DNA of 64,000 nt, from assembly GCA_033807775.1 (NCBI GenBank), contig CM066315.1:59860820-59924819 (forward strand), in the 5' to 3' direction. Source of the DNA: Saussurea involucrata (taxonomy: Eukaryota; Streptophyta; Magnoliopsida; Asterales; Asteraceae). How positions within the stretch are numbered: the first letter of the stretch is position 1; each line of letters opens with the position of its first letter. Positions 59,093 to 64,000 of the stretch are shown here, one piece after another. The position numbers and the translations under genes are program-made. Under the pieces are notes generated by a model. It did no database searches. It had not been told where the DNA came from and saw nothing but the letters and a program-made list of their open reading frames with translations.

Positions 59093-59425
59093 TGTTAGGA
59101 CTAAAAGTCCTATAAAATAGAAAGTGATATAAAGAAAAGAATTAGTTTTATTTATTTGTTTGTAAAAGCCTTTAAATGATAATATGGGCTTATTGTGTGT
59201 TAATGGGCATGGGCTTTAGGCTTCAAGCCCTTGGTATTTAACGTTAGTTTTCTAATCATTAGGTCAGAAAAGCTTAGTGAGATTAGCCGTTCGCCTAATT
59301 GAGTTTAGAGAGAGTTTGTTCTTAATTCCAATCTTGTATCTCTCCACATTCAATCAATAAAGCTTAATCGTTTCGTTATATCATTGTTACTTGATCAAAC
59401 TGGGATCTACATGTGGTATCAGAGC
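59093..59425 (+). mobile_element. Copia-like LTR with primer binding site, truncated
   Basis: An LTR of 319 bp from TGTTAGGACTAAAAGTCC to GGGATCTACA (59411), containing a likely polyadenylation region (CAATCAATAAAGC). It is followed after 2 nt by TGGTATCAGAGC (59414-59425), the initiator tRNA-Met primer site, so it is a plus-oriented 5' LTR. The internal region is lost at about 59441, where another LTR begins. Confidence 0.75.
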
Positions 59426-59441
59426 AGAGGGACAAAGTTGT

Positions 59442-60806
59442 TGTAACAACCAGATTTTTAGTTAAGATTTGAAAGTTTGGTGGCCAAAGTCTAATTAAGA
59501 AAAGTTATGAAAAGGGGCCTTTTTGCAATTTTAGAAAGGAATATAAAGGGGTGCAAGTCCCTAGGGTTCTCACTTTCACTATTCTATTGGTGTGTCGGCT
59601 AAGAGAAGAAGCAGGAAGGAGAAAGAATTGTCTGGCATCGATTTCTAGTAGGAGAAAATTCATTTTGGTAAGCAATTGATCTCTTCTGTTTCATTTCTTG
59701 CTTAATTGTTAGATTGATAATATTTTTCTGAGGTTTCCATAATGTTTGAGCTGGGTAATCCTACTAAGAACGACAATGAGGTTTAACTATAAATCGGTCT
59801 GAGTAATGCTTGAATTGAAGGTTTATGTGAGGATTGGAGGATTGGGGTTTAGCAATTCATTGTGTGTTAAAGAATGTGGTGGTAAATTTACCGTGTTAGG
59901 CTAATTAAGAAGAATTTGGGGTTTTATGGTTCAACAAATCGGCAATCGCCGACTCCGGATCCCATAAGGGATTTCCGGGACTACAAACACCGGATCCCGT
60001 AAGGGATTCCGGAACCGTAGGATGTTCGGAACTTAAGAGACATCGGAACCATTAGAGAGTTCCGAAATTGGAAGTGACACCGGATCCATAGGGAGTTCCG
60101 GAAGGTGAAAGTACCGGATCTTAAGTCTCCGGAAGACTCAAATATCGGATCCCATGTGAGGGATTCCAGAACCGTAATACCGGATCCCAAGGGGGATTCC
60201 GGAACTGTAATACCGGATAAGGGGGGTTCCGGAACTGTAATACCGGATAAGGGGGGTTCCGGAATTGTTATTACCGGGACCAGTATGAAGGATTCCGGAA
60301 GTGCACGAATAAAGTATATTAGAGAAGGATCTAGGATCAGTAGTTGAGTTGTCACTAATTCAATTATACGTTATGCTTTAGGTGTAAGAACAGTTCGGAA
60401 CGAGACGCGTGGTTAGGAAAGTCACTACTATCAGGTGAGTTCCCTAAACCCTTTTTACACGAAATAAGATGCTAAATATTTTACTGATTATGGTTCATTT
60501 ATGAGCATGAATTGTTTACCAACTGTTACGTATGCTTTCCCATGAAAAGTATGTTTTAATTAAAAGACTATTTAGCAACATGAAATGATTTATAATGATT
60601 TATAAAGAGTTCACGTTTCAAGATCTATGATGAGCTATGTGTATGCTATGTGGAGTCGGTCTGCACAGTGGGATCAGAGTACCTCGAGATCCGATGATCC
60701 CTTGGGCATTTGTGATGAGCCGATAAGATGGAATTCGTTTCCTTCTTACTCGGATAGAGGGGAGTCTGCTTGGGCCCCGATATGAGGCGATAGGGGAGTC
60801 TGCTTG
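59442..60806 (+). mobile_element. Gypsy-like LTR remnant with CCGG minisatellite
   Basis: Starts TGTAACAACCAGATTTTTAG at 59442 and is cut at about 60806 by another LTR start. It contains a TACCGGAT...GGATTCCGGAA array at 59955-60300 and repeated GGGGAGTCTGCTTG at about 60770 and 60793. No coding region. Confidence 0.5.
59955..60300. repeat. ACCGGATCCC / GGATTCCGGAA minisatellite
   Basis: About ten irregular units of ACCGGATCC(C/T) plus AGGGATTCCGGAACTGTAAT; two adjacent copies (TACCGGATAAGGGGGGTTCC) are perfect. It resembles in plan and core (TACCGG) the arrays in the Tekay-like LTRs. Confidence 0.88.
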
Positions 60807-62357
60807 TGTCACACCCCGCTAAAGCGGAAGTACGGGATGTCACAGTTCAAGGTTTCATTGCGTTAGGTAGAAGACAACACACAATCATCATAGCTTAAAA
60901 GTTAACAAAAATTACAACTTGTTCCAAAAATACAAATTTGTCCAAAATACAATTCGACATGATAAGAAAAAGTGTTGAATGCAGCTACTTGTGGTGACTT
61001 CTAAAGTCCAACCTTACTTGATATTTCCTGAAAAGCATGTAAATGAGAGGGTCAACTATTGAATAGTTGGTGAGATCACAAGTTTTATGAGTACAACAAA
61101 GTTTGTCATAGAAGCAGTTTTAATCCGCATAAGTGGATATAAGTTTGTCATAGAAACAGTTTTAATCCGCACAAGTGGATATGTCAACCGGTTGTAAAAA
61201 CACTTGCTCAAGGTAATTGTATGTATAATGTTGAAGCTTGGAGCCCGTTACCCGACCTATGTGACAAGACGCCCCTCCGCATGTTCTATCGTCAACAATG
61301 CGTACGAACAACAATAATTATGCACTCAAACAAGCGCGACTTGTGAGTGAGGTGTCAACCAAATAGCGTTATCCATAATTACCAACAGCTCACACTCGTG
61401 AGTTAAACGGGTAACGTAGATTAAACGGGGACTTAGTACGATAGAGAAAGCTCAAAATCTTACAACATGCACAAAACATACATACCATAGAGCATAAGCA
61501 AGTATAGCAAGATTAGTATTTCCAAGAAAATGAGACAACCGGTGCGTAAAATAATTGTAGTAACAACATGCTTTTCACCCCAAAATATGTAAAATATTAA
61601 AAAGGGGCTGTGATAACTCACTTGATGCGCGATGGAATTCCTGGAATCTCTCACAAAATAACTCGGTGTGATCCTACTTCGAACCTACGAACGTAAGGTC
61701 ACTAGTGAGTTTTAATCTTAAGGGTTCGGTAGGCTAACTATCCAAATCGTCATAAAATGCCCTTTTATAAATTTATTTAGTGTTTGAATTTTTGTTACAT
61801 TTCAAAATAATATATGCATGTCAACAAACAACTGAGATTTTATCATAAAAGTGGTAGATTTACATCATAAAATAATTATATAGAAATAAAGTTGCTTTTA
61901 AGCCACTTTTGAGATTATTCTTTTGCTGTCCAGATTTAGGTGCCACTTTCTGTCCACTTTTGGATATCTTCCAGGGGTATTTAGGTCAAGATATTTTATG
62001 TCCTGATAACTTAATGTGTTAGGAAACTTTTGACATAATATTCATAATTTTTAGAGGTGATTAAGTACATGAAATAATTCTTGACGTAAAATCACTACAG
62101 AAAGCTTTGCTGTTTGCGCACTGTTTTTGTGAAAAATGTTTGAAGGTCGAAATCTTTGAGTTTTTGAGTGAAACCACTTGGGTTTGAAACCTAACTCATA
62201 AAAATAATTTCCAGAAAAAGAATCACCCAATTTGGAGTATTATTGAGTGAGATATGACTTTTTGAAGAGAGAGAGATAGAAATCTGGCAGTAAGCTGTCA
62301 AAACTAGTCTTTATACATGTGCATCCTTTTTGTCTTTTTATCAAGATTCTTATTCTT
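60807..62357. mobile_element. LTR remnant starting TGTCACACCCCG
   Basis: TGTCACACCCCGCTAAAGCG at 60807 is a typical LTR start of plant gypsy elements. It is followed by 1.5 kb with no ORF of note and contains a duplicated stretch (TTTGTCATAGAAGCAG / TTTGTCATAGAAACAG with TTTTAATCCGCA, 61107-61190). The next LTR begins at 62358. Its true end is not visible. Confidence 0.45.
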
Positions 62358-63329
62358 TGTTGGTCCCGAAGGGCTATACAAGTTTGTAGAAGGGGGGGGG
62401 GGGTTGAATACAAACACTAAGATTTTACTTTTCTAAATTGTTTATTGATAAATCATTAACAATTTACAGCTTGTTGCGGAAACAAGATTATGGATAAACC
62501 TAAATCTAAACAAGTTGGAACACTAAGTTTCTTGCACTAAGAAAGAGAAGGAAATTACTAATAATAACCTATCTCAAGATAAGAAGGATGAACTTGTCCA
62601 GAGTTAGCAAGTTACTTCAAAATGAAGTGAGTTCTTCTTCTTATATACTGCATGCATTTAATGCATGGCAGTTTACACTTTACACGTGGCAGCAGCTCAT
62701 TGGTTGTACGTCATTGACCTTTGTTGACAACCTTAGTAGCCGCATGTTTGAACAATGTAGTATTAGAGTGGTTGTACGATTTCAGACAATAAGGAGGTTC
62801 TTTTTCTGACATATCGTACGGAGACGTGCAAGGGTGGTTAAGACAAAAGTACTTTGTACGGAGGACTTCGTGATCAGCTTTTCGTTGATTCAGCGATCTA
62901 TCATTCTACATCAGCGAATGATAGAGTTCAGCGATAGCTAAAGTCTTGTACTTGATACTTCACGTTGAGTGGACAAATCTGAGTCTTCGCTGATCCGCAT
63001 CAGTTCATTAGGAGACTTGTCGCTGGTTCTTGAGCTTGATCTTCGACTTCAGCGTAGAACCTATGTTGACGTGAAACTTGTCTTCAGGGATCAAAAGTAA
63101 ACAACTAACTTACCAGCGATCACCACAAGGACTGAACAGGCTCAGAGCATTATGGTGAACAGTGTTCGCTGAATGTTTAATCTAAAGAGCGAGAGTTCCT
63201 ATCAGCGGTACTGTAAGATCTTAGTACTTATCAGTGATAGTGAAACTCTGATACATATTGTTTACTTACAATTTTCACCAAGTATATAAGAGAGGGTCAT
63301 TATCAAATCACTGGGGGTTTGGATCAACA
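62358..63329 (-). repeat. 3' LTR of a minus-strand, probably copia, retrotransposon
   Basis: 972 bp from TGTTGGTCCC to GGATCAACA, with inverted ends TGTTG/CAACA. It is followed by ATCTCCCCCTATTTGA (63330-63345), the complement of a polypurine tract, so the element continues to the right on the minus strand and this is its 3' LTR. It contains a run of 13 G (62391-62403) followed by TTGAATACAAAC, a feature I associate with plant copia LTRs. Confidence 0.75.
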
Positions 63330-63598
63330 ATCTCCCCCTATTTGATTATGACATAGCAACAGAGAAAATTGCTATTTAATGAAAACATAAGGATAAAAAG
63401 AACTCATAAAATATTTGTCCCTTTTACTGTTTTCTGGGATCTTTTCTGTACTGATGGAGTAAAGTACGTTTGCTGAAATTTTTCTTTAAACTTTGTAAAG
63501 ATTACAGATGGAAGTGGAAAAATTACAAGTACAGCGAATACAATTACAAGTACAAAAGAATAACTGATATAATAGAAGAATGAGGCGATCCTATCAGC

Positions 63599-64000
63599 TT
63601 ATAGAGGTTCTTCCTTAATGAGTTGTTCATCAAGGGTCATTGATGTGGGAATCATCCAGTCAGGGACATTTACTCCTTGATTTCTTTTGTTCAGCGCTTC
63701 TTCAAAAATCAAGGGTTTAAGATGCCGTGCCTGAATGTCGTTCTTGAAGTCACACCAGTAGATGAGATCTTTCAGCTGTTCGATGGGAGTGATGGGAAGT
63801 TCAGAGATACGTTGAAAATGCTTTCGTCCATCCCAGTCATTGAAGAATATCCCGTAGGGTTCGCTTAAGACTTTCCCAGGGATGAAAGTCTCATCAGGAG
63901 GAAGAGATGTGTCAAGTGCAGAAATGTCAGGTTCAGGACCAAGGACTTCAGCTAGAGAAAAACCAATACCTGTTTCGTTTCGAATACGAGGACCATCTGA
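63599..64000 (-). CDS. Unrecognised ORF next to the retrotransposon 3' LTR, cut by window edge
   Basis: An open minus-strand frame of 133 codons runs in from the window edge and stops at TAA (63599-63601), about 270 bp from the LTR. The visible part is acidic to neutral and protein-like, with VLSEPYGIFFNDWDGRKHFQ, ELPITPIEQLKDLIYWCDFK and NVPDWMIPTSMTLDEQLIKE. It matches no RT, RNase H or integrase motif I know. In some copia elements (Sireviruses) an extra ORF lies between pol and the 3' LTR; this position fits, but the assignment is inference. The start lies outside the window. Confidence 0.55.
   Translation of the reverse strand, partial: SDGPRIRNETGIGFSLAEVLGPEPDISALDTSLPPDETFIPGKVLSEPYGIFFNDWDGRKHFQRISELPITPIEQLKDLIYWCDFKNDIQARHLKPLIFEEALNKRNQGVNVPDWMIPTSMTLDEQLIKEEPL

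Overview
This is a transposon-dense stretch of a plant nuclear genome, most likely a eudicot. The evidence is spliced plant genes with GT-AG introns, plant-type PIF/Harbinger, MULE and Tekay (chromovirus) elements, many MITEs, and AT-rich intergenic DNA. The species and family cannot be fixed from sequence alone. There are no bacterial features, CRISPR arrays, rRNA genes or intact tRNA genes.

Four host genes can be supported. (1) A six-exon mitochondrial CGFS monothiol glutaredoxin of the GRXS15 type, + strand, 16927-22100. (2) An intronless CML13/14-type calcium-binding protein, - strand, 25583-26026. (3) A five-exon hypersensitive-induced reaction (HIR, SPFH/band 7) protein, + strand, 34739-37505. 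(4) A long three-RRM nuclear RNA-binding protein of the LIF2/hnRNP Q type, - strand, about 52496-58218, whose last exon is uncertain. They form no operon and show no obvious shared pathway.

The rest is mobile DNA whose order of arrival can be read from target-site duplications (TSDs). At 803-15677 a PIF/Harbinger element with a dead DDE transposase gene is broken by a 9.0 kb non-coding LTR element (2637-11646, TSD CCCAA) and by two MULEs (12252-14100 and 14133-15500). Two further TAA-flanked elements (15681-16053 and 16057-16723) lie directly against it, sharing single TAA copies, just upstream of the glutaredoxin gene. A third MULE (26468-29282) lies between the CML and HIR genes, followed by an LTR remnant (30481-about 33775). 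Downstream of HIR is a nest: an outer LTR (37801-50799) contains an LTR of another family (38007-49776, TSD CATAC), which contains a complete Tekay-like Ty3/gypsy element (41495-49378, TSD AAGGG) whose gag-pol keeps one frame with five nonsense codons. The right end (59093-64000) is a row of LTR remnants ending in a minus-strand LTR retrotransposon that runs off the window with an unrecognised ORF next to its 3' LTR.

The most interesting items are the three TAA-sharing Harbinger-type insertions, the multi-level nest around the Tekay element, the CCGG-rich minisatellites in LTRs of different elements, the palindromic array at 40297-40830, the duplicated exon pair in the RRM gene and the orphan ORF at the right edge.
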